Part shown: positions 44,109 to 52,807 of the stretch, in pieces
Layout of the letters: the number at the start of each line of letters is the position of its first letter
Numbering within the stretch: position 1 is the stretch's first letter
Source: Tsukamurella sp. 1534
GTDB lineage: Bacteria > Actinomycetota > Actinomycetes > Mycobacteriales > Mycobacteriaceae
Length of the DNA stretch: 64,000 nt
Assembly: GCF_000312385.1 (NCBI RefSeq)
Contig: NZ_HE997626.1
Location: forward strand, 2,454,405 to 2,518,404
Direction of reading: 5' to 3'
The notes under the pieces: generated by a model
What the model was told of the DNA's origin: nothing
Databases searched by the model: none
What the model saw: the letters and a program-made list of their open reading frames with translations, nothing else
Made by a program: the position numbers and the translations under genes

Positions 44109-44675
44109 GTGATCGACGAACGGGGACGGATGCTCGCGGGCGAGCCGTATCGCGACAGCGATCCCGAGCTCGTGGCCATGCGGAAGGCGTGCGGCCGGCT
44201 GCTGGACCGGTTCAACGGCACCGCCGCCGACGACGACGCGCAGCGCCTCCGGATCCTCCAGGAGCTTCTGGGCGGCATCGGCGAGGGATCCTGGGTCATG
44301 CCGCGGTTCCAGTGCGATTACGGCGCTCACATCACCATCGGAGCCAACAGCTTCCTCAACTACGACGCGATCCTGATGGACTGCGCGCCCATCTCGATCG
44401 GCGACGACGTGTCCGTCGGGCCACGGGCGCAACTCCTCACGGCCCTGCATCCGGTCGGGGACCACGCGGCGCGGCGTGCGCGCTGGGAGACCGCGGAACC
44501 GATCGCGATCGGCGACAACGTGTGGCTGGGCGGCGGCGTGATCGTGTGTCCCGGCGTGAGGATCGGCCGGAACGCGGTGATCGGGGCGGGCAGCGTCGTC
44601 ACCCGCGACGTCCCGGACCACGTGGTCGCGGTCGGCAACCCCTGCCGTGTCGTGCGGCGACTCCCGCCGGAGTAG
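44109..44675 (+). CDS. maltose/galactoside-type O-acetyltransferase
   Basis: A 188-residue left-handed beta-helix acetyltransferase. An N-terminal maltose-acetyltransferase helix (MLAGEPYRDSDPELVAMR) is followed by hexapeptide repeats (ITIGANSFLN, ISIGDDVSVGP, IAIGDNVWLGGGVIVCPGVRIG, AVIGAGSVV). The catalytic His is in TALHPVGDHAARR. It acetylates sugar hydroxyls from acetyl-CoA as a trimer; the acceptor is unknown. The gene is leaderless and single, between the tRNA terminator and the cyclase gene. Confidence 0.9.
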   Translation: MIDERGRMLAGEPYRDSDPELVAMRKACGRLLDRFNGTAADDDAQRLRILQELLGGIGEGSWVMPRFQCDYGAHITIGANSFLNYDAILMDCAPISIGDDVSVGPRAQLLTALHPVGDHAARRARWETAEPIAIGDNVWLGGGVIVCPGVRIGRNAVIGAGSVVTRDVPDHVVAVGNPCRVVRRLPPE

Positions 44676-44724
44676 TCGCAGCACGATTGCCGCCGTATCC
44701 GGACCGGCACGGGGCTTTCCTGCG

Positions 44725-44730
44725 TACGCT
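44725..44730 (+). promoter_or_regulatory. -10 element, leaderless cyclase gene
   Basis: TACGCT, 7 bases before the GTG at 44738. Confidence 0.45.
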
Positions 44731-44737
44731 CGCTGCT

Positions 44738-45979
44738 GTGCCGACCAGCGCAGACCTCCGGACGTGGTGCTCTTCGCGCGACGTGGACGAGCGCGAGACA
44801 TCGGAGACCGATCGGCGCGGGCGTCGCCTGGTCTCGATCGCCGCGTACGGAGCATCGGCGGTGAGTTTCGTTTTCGCCGTGATCGGCGGCGCGTTCGGCG
44901 GGCCGGTGAACGTCGCGGTGATCAACGCCGTGTCCGGGGCGGCGTTCGCCGTGGTCCCGTCCCTGCGCCGGCTCGGCGCGCTCGCTCCTGCCACGGGCTT
45001 CTTCATCGTCGCGTCCGCCGCTCTGTGGAGCCTGTGCACCGCGATCGGCGAGGGCGCCGGGTTGCTCTACTACTTCCTGGTCATGGCCGTCGGGGTGCCG
45101 ATGGTGGTCGGCATCCGCAGGGTCGTGGCGTCCGCCGTGGTGGTGGCGCTGTGCCTGGCGGCGGTGATCCACCTTCACTTCGCGGTGCCCGAGGACACCG
45201 GCCTGGCGCCGCCGTGGCTGCTCACCGTGGGATTCGTGATCAACGTGACGGTCGCGGCCACGCTGGCGGTGGCGACCGTCGGCTCGGGGCTGTTCGAGAT
45301 CGCCCGCGCCGAGGCGGCCCTCGCGGAGGAGTACCGGCGGTCGGAGGCGCTGCTCGACAACATTCTTCCGCGCAGCGTCGCGGACCGGCTCAAGCAGCCG
45401 GGCCACCGCGAGGTCGCGGACGCCTATGACGACGCCTCGGTCCTGTTCGCCGATATCGCCGGGTTCACCGAGATGTCCGGGCACACGGCTCCCGCCGAGG
45501 TGGTGCGGTACCTCGACCGCCTCTACACGGTGCTCGACGGTCTGGTGGAGGCGCACGGCCTGGAGAAGATCAAGACGTCCGGCGACTCGTACATGGTGGT
45601 CAGCGGCGTACCCGAGCCGCGGCGCGATCACCTCGCCGCCCTGGCCCGGTTCGGGCTGGCGATGCGGGTCGCCGCCGCGTCCGTCGCCGACGCGGACGGC
45701 CGGGCGACGCCGATGCGGATCGGTCTCGCCGACGGGCCGGTGGTGGCGGGCATCGTCGGCTCGAAGAAGGTGTTCTTCGACGTGTGGGGCGACGCGGTCA
45801 ACGTCGCGTCCCGGATGGAGTCGACGGGGATCGTCGACCGCATCCAGGTCACATCGTCGGTGCGCGACAGGCTGTCCGAGGAGGGCTTCGACTTCGAGGA
45901 GCGGGGGATCATCGCCGTGAAGGGCAAGCCCGATCAGCGCACGTGGTTCCTCGTCGGCGAGGGCGCCCGCCCGCGATGA
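44738..45979 (+). CDS. membrane-bound class III adenylate/guanylate cyclase
   Basis: A 413-residue cyclase resembling mycobacterial Rv1625c: about six transmembrane helices (residues 35-195), a short linker helix (LLDNILPRSVADRL), and a class III catalytic domain (about 225-405). All key residues are visible: metal Asp in LFADIAGFT and in TSGDSYM, base-selecting Lys in EKIKTSGD and Asp in FDVWGDAVN, and transition-state Asn/Arg in VNVASRME. This combination favours ATP, so cAMP is the likely product, with activity as a homodimer. No HAMP domain. GTG start, leaderless. Confidence 0.92.
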   Translation: MPTSADLRTWCSSRDVDERETSETDRRGRRLVSIAAYGASAVSFVFAVIGGAFGGPVNVAVINAVSGAAFAVVPSLRRLGALAPATGFFIVASAALWSLCTAIGEGAGLLYYFLVMAVGVPMVVGIRRVVASAVVVALCLAAVIHLHFAVPEDTGLAPPWLLTVGFVINVTVAATLAVATVGSGLFEIARAEAALAEEYRRSEALLDNILPRSVADRLKQPGHREVADAYDDASVLFADIAGFTEMSGHTAPAEVVRYLDRLYTVLDGLVEAHGLEKIKTSGDSYMVVSGVPEPRRDHLAALARFGLAMRVAAASVADADGRATPMRIGLADGPVVAGIVGSKKVFFDVWGDAVNVASRMESTGIVDRIQVTSSVRDRLSEEGFDFEERGIIAVKGKPDQRTWFLVGEGARPR

Positions 45980-46046
45980 GTTCGCTGGAGTCGCCGTCGA
46001 GCCGCCTCTCCGGCGTCCCGGACGGCGGCTGAGCGACACCCGAGTT

Positions 46047-46130
46047 CCGATCACCGTGATCGGGACCGTTCCCGGACGGAGCGCTGAACGGCAGAGTGGC
46101 CTGTCATACACGGACGAGTCCCTTCGTCCG
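46047..46130 (+). promoter_or_regulatory. candidate operator dyads upstream of tauE-like gene
   Basis: Two dyads lie in the 176-base gap before the transporter: CCGATCA-CCG-TGATCGG (46047-46063) and CGGACGA-GTCCCT-TCGTCCG (46111-46130). The second is 26 bases before the ATG and may be an operator or 5' UTR hairpin. No regulator gene adjoins. Confidence 0.35.
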
Positions 46131-46155
46131 GATCAGCCGTACAGGGAGAATCACC

Positions 46156-47115
46156 ATGCCGACTCTGGTCATCGTCGCGTTCGTGGGGCTGCTGGGGCAG
46201 CTCGTGGACGGGAGCCTGGGAATGGCCTTCGGCGTCACCGCCACGACGTTCCTCGTCGCACTCACCACGCTGTCGCCGGCCGCGATCTCCGCGACCGTCC
46301 ACCTCGCGGAGATCGGCACCAGCGCCGTATCGGGCGCCTCGCACTGGCGCTTCGGCAACGTCGATTGGAAGGTCGTCCGCCGGATCGGCGTCCCCGGCGC
46401 GATCGGTGCGTTCATCGGTGCGACGGTGCTCTCCAACCTCTCGACCGAGGTGGCCAAGCCGGTGATGTCGACGATCCTGTTGCTGCTGGGCCTGTACGTG
46501 CTCCTGCGCTTCACCTTCCGCGGCATCGACACCAAGAACCTGGGCCGCCCGCTCAAGCGCCGCTTCCTGGCCCCGCTCGGCCTGTTCGGCGGCTTCGTCG
46601 ACGCGACGGGCGGCGGCGGTTGGGGCCCCGTCGGGACCCCCGCGCTGCTCGCCTCGGGCCGGATGGAGCCCCGCAAGGTGGTCGGCACGATCGACACCAG
46701 TGAGTTCCTCATCGCGCTCGCCGCCTCCCTGGGTTTCCTCGCCAACCTCGGCGGCGAGGGCGTGAACTTCGCCTACGCCGGCGCGATCCTGCTGGGCGGC
46801 GTCATCGCGGCCCCGATCGCGGCCTGGCTCGTGCGGCACTTCCCGCCGCGCCTGTTGGGCGCCTCGGTGGGCGGCCTGATCATCCTCACCAACGCCAAGA
46901 CGCTGATGGGCAAGAGCGGTCTCGCGCTCGATCCGGGCGTCACGCGCATCGTGTACATCCTCATCGTGGCGCTGTGGATCGCGGCCTTCGCGTACTCCTT
47001 CGTCCAGTACCGCCGCGACGCGAGTGTCGAGTCCGCCGACTCCATCAGCGCCCTCGCCGAGCGCAACGCCGACGACCCGAAGGCCGAGGAGCCCAGGGAG
47101 CCCGTCCCCGCCTGA
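46156..47115 (+). CDS. TauE/SafE family anion permease
   Basis: A 319-residue membrane protein with eight to nine hydrophobic helices and two internal repeats. The family motifs LGQLVDGSLGMAFGV in repeat one and FGGFVDATGGGGWGP in repeat two are clear. TauE/SafE proteins export sulfite, sulfonates or related organic anions. The C-terminus is a short acidic cytoplasmic tail. ATG 46156 has CAGGGAGAA upstream, so unlike many neighbours it has a leader. A long inverted repeat follows 12 bases after the stop. Confidence 0.9.
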   Translation: MPTLVIVAFVGLLGQLVDGSLGMAFGVTATTFLVALTTLSPAAISATVHLAEIGTSAVSGASHWRFGNVDWKVVRRIGVPGAIGAFIGATVLSNLSTEVAKPVMSTILLLLGLYVLLRFTFRGIDTKNLGRPLKRRFLAPLGLFGGFVDATGGGGWGPVGTPALLASGRMEPRKVVGTIDTSEFLIALAASLGFLANLGGEGVNFAYAGAILLGGVIAAPIAAWLVRHFPPRLLGASVGGLIILTNAKTLMGKSGLALDPGVTRIVYILIVALWIAAFAYSFVQYRRDASVESADSISALAERNADDPKAEEPREPVPA

Positions 47116-47126
47116 TCGCCCCGCCC

Positions 47127-47207
47127 CGCGTCGCGAATCTTCGCCGCAGAGGTACCTCGCAGCCATAATGGCCGCGTCCACCCTCTACAGCGAAGATTCG
47201 CGACGCG
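47127..47207. repeat. 18-bp perfect inverted repeat with structured centre
   Basis: CGCGTCGCGAATCTTCGC (47127-47144) is repeated inverted at 47190-47207. The 45-base centre contains two further palindromes, GAGGTACCTC (47149-47158) and GCCAT-A-ATGGC (47162-47172). It lies between tandem genes, and the right arm ends 8 bases before the -10 of the next gene. It could be a bidirectional terminator, an operator pair, or a small mobile element. Confidence 0.8.
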
Positions 47208-47215
47208 TCCGCTTG

Positions 47216-47221
47216 TAACCT
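47216..47221 (+). promoter_or_regulatory. -10 element, leaderless GNAT gene
   Basis: TAACCT, 6 bases before the ATG at 47228. The -35 region coincides with the right arm of the inverted repeat. Confidence 0.5.
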
Positions 47222-47227
47222 GGCGGC

Positions 47228-47698
47228 ATGGACGTCTGGAGGGCCGATCCCGCGCGGGACGCGGCCGTGGTGGCCGCGTTGCGGTACGCCTGGGCCGCCA
47301 CGACGGGCCGCGCCCACGGGCCCTGCGACGACGGGTTCACCGAGCAGATCCGGCGGTGGTGGGTCGACGACGATCGCACGGTGTTCGTGGCGGGGGACCG
47401 CTCTGACCGCGGCGGGGTCGCGGGGATGATCACGGTGCACGAGTACCGGCGGATGCCGATGCCGGGCGCGGTGCCGGCCGCATGGGGATACGTGGGTCAC
47501 CTCTTCGTGCTTCCGGCCGCGCGGCGGCAGGGAGTGGGCCGGGCACTGGTCGAGCGGGCGCAGGAAGAGGCCCGCTCGCGCGATTACCGAAGGCTGGTTC
47601 TCTCGCCGACCGATGAGTCGGTGGACCTGTACCGCCGCATGGGATTCCGTTCCGCGGATGAGCTCATGCTCTGGACGCCCGAGGTGCCCACGTCGTGA
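47228..47698 (+). CDS. GNAT family N-acetyltransferase
   Basis: A 156-residue GNAT protein. Motif A is VGHLFVLPAARRQGVGRALV with the RRQGVGRAL pyrophosphate loop, and the C-terminal strand reads YRRMGFRSADELM. It acetylates an unknown primary amine from acetyl-CoA. The gene is leaderless and its promoter region includes the inverted repeat. The last 35 bases overlap the convergent MFS gene, so transcripts from both strands would be antisense to each other there. Confidence 0.9.
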   Translation: MDVWRADPARDAAVVAALRYAWAATTGRAHGPCDDGFTEQIRRWWVDDDRTVFVAGDRSDRGGVAGMITVHEYRRMPMPGAVPAAWGYVGHLFVLPAARRQGVGRALVERAQEEARSRDYRRLVLSPTDESVDLYRRMGFRSADELMLWTPEVPTS

Positions 47699-48890
47699 GT
47701 GACTCCGGCCCGGCCCCGCGGTCGAGGGCGCGGACGAACACCGCGCACCCGATACCGGAGAGCACCATCCCGGTCCCGAACGCCGCGGTGTAGCCGAACA
47801 CGTCGCCCACCGCGCCCCCGGCGAATCCGGCGAGGCCCTGCGCGCCCACCACTGCGCAGGCCAGCAGTGTGTAATCGGCCCCGGCGAACTCGCGCTCGCT
47901 GGCGTCCATCATCAGGGTGAACAGGGCGACGGTGGCGGCGCCTCCGAGGACGTGCTCGGTCATCGTCGCGGTCACCACGAGTCCGTAACCGCCGAAACCG
48001 GCGGCGGCGACGACGTACAGCCCGATCGCCAGGGTCTGCGCGACGCCGCCCGCGAGGAGGGCGGGCCGCCGGCCGTAATGGTAGGCCAGCCATCCGCCGA
48101 CGGCGGAGCCGAGCAGTGCGCCCGCGGAGCTCAGGGCGCCGCTCACGAGCGCGATCTGGCCGAGGCTCAGTCCCACGTCGTGCAGGAACGGACCGGCGAT
48201 CGACGAGGCCATCGCGTTGCCGAACTTGTAGGCCGCGAGAAGCGCGATCAGGCCGACCACGCCGGGGCGGCGCAGGCGCTGCCACCACGCCGTCGTCAGT
48301 GCCTCGCGCGCGGGCTCGGGTTCGACGGTCCGCGGCTCGTCGCGGACGAGAGCGACGACCGGCAGCGTGCAGAGCAGGATGAGGCACCCGAGGGTGAGCA
48401 TCAGCACGCGCCAGCCGTATTCGGAGAACACCCACCGCAGGCCTCCGCCGCCCACGATCATCCCGATCCGGTAGGCGCCGGTCTGGATGCCGTTGCCGAT
48501 GCCCCGATCGCGGGGCCCGAGGAGCCGCACCGCGAGGCCGTCGGTCGCCACGTCCTGCGTGGCCGCCAGCAGGTTGATCACGGCGATGCCCACGAAGACC
48601 CACCGGAGGGAGCCGGTGACGTCGGTCGCGGCGAGTGCGAACGCCGTGCCCGCGGAGCCGAGCTGGGTGATCAGGAGCCACCGCCTGCGGGTGCCCAGCC
48701 GGTCGACGGCAGGGGCCCAGAGGAACTTGATGCCCCACGGCGCGTACAGGAGTGACGTGAGACTGATCGCGGTGAGGGAGTAGCCGGCGTCACGGAGGAG
48801 CACCGGCACGGCCTGGGTGAAGAAGCCGAAGGGGAGTCCCTGCGCGAAGTAGAGCCCCGTCAGAAGGACGAGGACGCCGGAGCGGAGCAC
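47664..48890 (-). CDS. MFS transporter (AmpG/PAT-like)
   Basis: A 408-residue 12-helix major facilitator protein. The opening LLTGLYFAQGLPFGFFTQAVP with YAPWGIKFLWAPAVDRLGTR is typical of the AmpG/peptide-acetyl-CoA transporter branch. AmpG relatives import muropeptides; the substrate here is not determined. GTG start with a weak CAGAAT hexamer 6 bases upstream. The 3' end overlaps the GNAT gene. It shares the interval with the convergent-facing rpf terminator hairpin. Confidence 0.87.
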   Translation of the reverse strand: MLRSGVLVLLTGLYFAQGLPFGFFTQAVPVLLRDAGYSLTAISLTSLLYAPWGIKFLWAPAVDRLGTRRRWLLITQLGSAGTAFALAATDVTGSLRWVFVGIAVINLLAATQDVATDGLAVRLLGPRDRGIGNGIQTGAYRIGMIVGGGGLRWVFSEYGWRVLMLTLGCLILLCTLPVVALVRDEPRTVEPEPAREALTTAWWQRLRRPGVVGLIALLAAYKFGNAMASSIAGPFLHDVGLSLGQIALVSGALSSAGALLGSAVGGWLAYHYGRRPALLAGGVAQTLAIGLYVVAAAGFGGYGLVVTATMTEHVLGGAATVALFTLMMDASEREFAGADYTLLACAVVGAQGLAGFAGGAVGDVFGYTAAFGTGMVLSGIGCAVFVRALDRGAGPESLTTWAPRASRA

Positions 48891-48931
48891 CCGCTGATTC
48901 TGTCAGGTGCGGCCCTCGGTGCGAACGCGGA

Positions 48932-48979
48932 AACGCCTGTGGCGGCCGATCCCTTCGGGGACCGACCGCCACAGGCGTT
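48932..48979 (-). terminator. terminator of rpf
   Basis: A perfect 14-bp stem, AACGCCTGTGGCGG with CCGCCACAGGCGTT, 21 bases beyond the rpf stop; the loop contains a further CCC/GGG pairing. No U-tract. Confidence 0.75.
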
Positions 48980-48999
48980 CGTCAGTGTGCGACAGGCTC

Positions 49000-49640
<641 letters not shown>

Positions 49641-49747
49641 GATCACGGTAGGCTGTGAGGTGGGTAAGACCAGGTCAGCCGTAATGATGCTAGCAATAGT
49701 TCGCATAGGCACTGACCAGCGCGAAGTGGTGGAGGTCACAGAAAAAA

Positions 49748-49763
49748 TGTGACTGGCGTCACG
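49748..49763. promoter_or_regulatory. CRP/GlxR-type binding site
   Basis: TGTGA-CTGGCG-TCACG differs from the palindromic CRP/GlxR consensus TGTGA-N6-TCACA at one position. It lies about 425 bases upstream of the rpf ATG and some 70-75 bases upstream of a TGCTAGCAT extended -10-like sequence (minus, about 49695-49687). CRP control of rpf genes is known in Mycobacterium and Corynebacterium. Confidence 0.55.
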
Positions 49764-49970
49764 ACAATTCGGTCACGAAATGATGAACGAGATTCGATTC
49801 CGATAGCAGCGCAACTACTTTCCTTACGGAGGTAGGGCGGCGCGGAGTACCGGGGAAGGGTCGCCGGGACTTTCGGCCGCGACACGCGCTCTGAGGGCTG
49901 CTCCGCGCGCGGACGACGCGCGGTGCGCGAGATGTGCCCGCGTGCGCGAAAAACGTTGCGCGCACGAGAA

Positions 49971-50003
49971 CGGGGCGCCGCCATCGATGATGGCGACGCC
50001 CCG
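49971..50003 (-). terminator. terminator of the acyl-CoA dehydrogenase operon
   Basis: CGGGGCG-C-CGCCATC pairs with GATGGCG-A-CGCCCCG, two 7-bp blocks with one mismatch and a GAT loop, 16 bases past the stop. A second hairpin (CGTGCGCG/CGCGCACG, 49941-49966) lies further downstream. Confidence 0.75.
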
Positions 50004-50019
50004 TCGGATCCTCCCCGGG

Positions 50020-51270
50020 CTACTTCAGCTGGGAGCTGGTGAGATCCAGGTGGCGCCGGGCGATGATGAGCTGCTGGATCTGCTGGGTGCCCTCGAAGAT
50101 GTCCAGGATCTTCGAATCGCGGGCCCACTTCTCCAGGAGCGTGCGCTCCGAGTATCCCAGCGCACCCGCGAGTTCCACCGCCTTGAGGGTCACATCCGAG
50201 CCGACGCGGCCGGCCTTCGCCTTGGCCATCGACGCGTTCATCGAGTTCGGCACCTTGTTATCGGCCATCCAGCCGGACTTCAGCGTGAGCTGGTACGCGG
50301 CCTCCCAATCGGATTCGAGGCGGATGAACTCGGCGGCCGCGTGCGGCAGCGTGTTCACCGGTGCGTCGTAATCGATGGCGATACCCGCGTCCTCCAGGAC
50401 CGTGCGCAGCTCCTCGAGCGACGCGCGCGCGCAGCCGATCGCCATCGCGGCGACGAGCGGGCGGGTGTTGTCGAACGTCTGCATGACGCCCGCGAAGCCC
50501 TTCTCCACGTTGACTTCCGGGCTGCCGAGGATGTTCTCGAACGGGATGCGGCAGTCCTCGAAGCGGATCTCCGCGGTGTCCGACGCACGGATGCCCAGCT
50601 TGTGCTCGAGCCGGGCGACGGTCACGCCGGGGTGCTCGCGGGGCACCACGAACGACTTGATCGCCGCGCGGCCCAGGCTCTTGTCCACGGTGGCCCACAC
50701 GACCACGTGGTCGGCACGCGAACCCGAGGTGACGAAGATCTTGGTGCCGTTGAGGACCCACTCGTCGCCGTCGCGGGTCGCGGTGGTGGTGACGGCGGCG
50801 GAGTCGGAGCCGAACGAGGGCTCGGTGATGGCCATCGAGGCCCATACCTTGCCGAAGCGCTCCAGCTGCTCGTCGGTCGCGACCGCGGCGATCGCGGCGT
50901 TGCCGAGTCCCTGGAACGGGAACGCCAGCATGAGACCGGTATCGCCCCAACACATCTCGATCGCGTTGATGATCGACTCCATGGTGCCGCCGTTGCGGTT
51001 GCCCGCAGTGACATCGACCGCCGGCTTCGGCTTCTCCGCCTCGGCCTCGGGGGCCTCGCTCTTCTTGCGGTCACCGCTCGCGGCGGACGGGGCCTGGCCG
51101 GCGTCGGCGAGGCCGTCGTAGAGCGCCGCGATGGTGTCGAGTTCCTTGGGGTACTCGTGTTCGGCGAGGTCGTACTTGCGCGAGATGGGGCGGAAGATCT
51201 CGGCCGCGCCCTGGTGGGACATCTCCGCCGAGGCCTTGAGCTTCTTGGGAAGTTCCAGATTGATTGCCAT
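50020..51270 (-). CDS. fadE23: acyl-CoA dehydrogenase, FadE23-like
   Basis: A 416-residue flavin acyl-CoA dehydrogenase in the position of mycobacterial fadE23. Motifs: SMAITEPSFGSDSA, WVLNGTKIFVTSGS, EHPGVTVARLEHKLGIRASDT, and the C-terminal FEGTQQIQQLIIARR with catalytic Glu. An Ala/Glu/Lys/Pro-rich insert (about residues 60-90) interrupts the N-terminal helical domain, probably as a surface loop. It is co-transcribed behind fadE24 (27-base gap), and the two likely form a heteromeric dehydrogenase. The substrate is unknown. Confidence 0.87.
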   Translation of the reverse strand: MAINLELPKKLKASAEMSHQGAAEIFRPISRKYDLAEHEYPKELDTIAALYDGLADAGQAPSAASGDRKKSEAPEAEAEKPKPAVDVTAGNRNGGTMESIINAIEMCWGDTGLMLAFPFQGLGNAAIAAVATDEQLERFGKVWASMAITEPSFGSDSAAVTTTATRDGDEWVLNGTKIFVTSGSRADHVVVWATVDKSLGRAAIKSFVVPREHPGVTVARLEHKLGIRASDTAEIRFEDCRIPFENILGSPEVNVEKGFAGVMQTFDNTRPLVAAMAIGCARASLEELRTVLEDAGIAIDYDAPVNTLPHAAAEFIRLESDWEAAYQLTLKSGWMADNKVPNSMNASMAKAKAGRVGSDVTLKAVELAGALGYSERTLLEKWARDSKILDIFEGTQQIQQLIIARRHLDLTSSQLK

Positions 51271-51297
51271 GATGGTTCTTTCGTGTCAGAAGGTCGG

Positions 51298-52665
51298 CTA
51301 GAGGACGACGACGCCCTCGGCGATGCCCACGGCGCGCAGGTCGCGATACCAGCGCTCGACCGGGTGCTCCTTGGTGAATCCGTGGCCGCCGAGCAGCTGC
51401 ACGCCGTCGAGGCCGATGCGCATGCCCTTGTCGGTGGCGAACTTCCGCGCCAGCGCCGCCTCGCGGCTGAACGAGAGGCCCTGCTCGGCGCGCGAGGCGC
51501 CGCGCCACACGAGCAACTCGAGGCCCTCGATCTCGGTGGCCATGTCGGCCACCGCGAACGCGACGGCCTGGCGGTGGGCGATCGGCTCGCCGAAGGCCTC
51601 GCGCTCCTTGACGTACGGGGTCACGTAGTCGAGGACGGCACGCGAGGTGCCCAGCGCGAGCGCCGACCAGCCGAGGCGGGCGAGGCGCACCACGTCGGTG
51701 TAGTTCTGCGCGGCGGTGTCGAGGTCGACTTCGCCCAGCAGCGCCGTCGACGGCACCTTGACGTTGTTGAGGTTGAGGCGGCCGAGCGAGGCGGCGCGCA
51801 GGCCCATGCTGGGGTCGCCCTCCACGATCACGCCGTCGGTGCCGGACTCCACGATGAACAGCGCGGGCTTGCCGTCCAGTTCGGCGCCGACCACGAACAG
51901 CTCGGCCGAACCGGCCTGCGGCACCATCGACTTCACGCCGCTGAGCACGTAGCCGCCCGAGGTGCGGGTGGCCTTGGTGGACAGCGCGAACGGATTGAAC
52001 AGGGCGCCGGGCTCCGCGATCACCACGGAGGACTGCGGCACCTCCTCGCCCGCGAACTCGGTGAGGTAGGTCTTCTGCTGGCCGTCGGAGCCGAACTGCG
52101 ACAGCGCCACCGCGACGCCGCTCGGCGCGATGATCGGCAGCGCGAGGCCCATGTCGCCGTAGGCGAGGGCCTCGGCCACGAGCGCGTTGGTGACCACGCC
52201 GCGGTCGGTGCCGGCGCCGTCCAACTCCTCCGGCACGTTGATCATCGTGATGCCCAGCTCGGTGGCGCGCTCGAGCAGCGACTCCGGGGCCTCGGTCGCG
52301 GCGTCCGCGTCGAACGCTGCGGGCCGGACGATCTCGGCGGCGAAGTCCTTGACCGTGTCGACGATCATCTTCTGCTCGTCGTCGGGCGTGAGGTCGTAGG
52401 TCGTCTTCGTGCTGGCGCCGAGCCGTTTGGGCTTACCGGTGCCGGCGACCACCTTGAAGGTGCGGTTCGCGGCGCCGAGCGCCTTGAAGCCGGTCTTGGT
52501 GCCCTCGTAGGCGACGCGGTTCACGAGGTCCTGGAGGCCTCGGTTCTGCACGAACGGCGTCTGGACCACGGCCATCAGGGCGCGGATCAGCTGGCCGGTC
52601 GGGTTTCGCCGGATCGGGTTCTTCCCGATGGCGCTGGTGTCCCGGGGGTCGGTTGACGTGCTCAT
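51298..52665 (-). CDS. fadE24: acyl-CoA dehydrogenase, FadE24-like
   Basis: A 455-residue acyl-CoA dehydrogenase with an N-terminal extension of about 80 residues before the usual fold, as in mycobacterial FadE24. It contains VPEELDGAGTDRGVV, SSVVIAEPGA, REAFGEPIAHRQAVAFAVADM and GVQLLGGHGFTKEHPVERWYRD. The YEGT-type catalytic Glu is not obvious, so it may be the partner subunit completing the FadE23 site. ATG 52665 is chosen; ATG 52674 is 3 codons upstream. A perfect dyad sits about 85 bases before the start and is the likely operator. Confidence 0.85.
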   Translation of the reverse strand: MSTSTDPRDTSAIGKNPIRRNPTGQLIRALMAVVQTPFVQNRGLQDLVNRVAYEGTKTGFKALGAANRTFKVVAGTGKPKRLGASTKTTYDLTPDDEQKMIVDTVKDFAAEIVRPAAFDADAATEAPESLLERATELGITMINVPEELDGAGTDRGVVTNALVAEALAYGDMGLALPIIAPSGVAVALSQFGSDGQQKTYLTEFAGEEVPQSSVVIAEPGALFNPFALSTKATRTSGGYVLSGVKSMVPQAGSAELFVVGAELDGKPALFIVESGTDGVIVEGDPSMGLRAASLGRLNLNNVKVPSTALLGEVDLDTAAQNYTDVVRLARLGWSALALGTSRAVLDYVTPYVKEREAFGEPIAHRQAVAFAVADMATEIEGLELLVWRGASRAEQGLSFSREAALARKFATDKGMRIGLDGVQLLGGHGFTKEHPVERWYRDLRAVGIAEGVVVL

Positions 52666-52750
52666 CTCCACCATCTTGTCGTCGTGGGCGACGCCGGTGG
52701 GGGAGCTGGTCCCGGGCCTTCGCCGCCAACTTACTCTTGAGTCAGTTAAG

Positions 52751-52770
52751 ACCTTACTCCGCGGTAAGGT
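52751..52770. promoter_or_regulatory. perfect dyad operator upstream of fadE24-fadE23
   Basis: ACCTTAC-TCCGCG-GTAAGGT, 7-bp arms and 6-base spacer, in the 142-base gap between hisN and fadE24. Size and symmetry fit a TetR- or FadR-type operator; the regulator is not adjacent. Confidence 0.55.
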
Positions 52771-52807
52771 CGGTGCCAAGAGGTGGGACGAAACATGCGT
52801 CCGTGTG

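Noticed and set aside
49735-49753. GTCACA-N7-TGTGAC inverted repeat as a CRP site
   Set aside because: The half-sites face the wrong way. The adjacent TGTGA-N6-TCACG is the proper match, so this repeat is probably a by-product.
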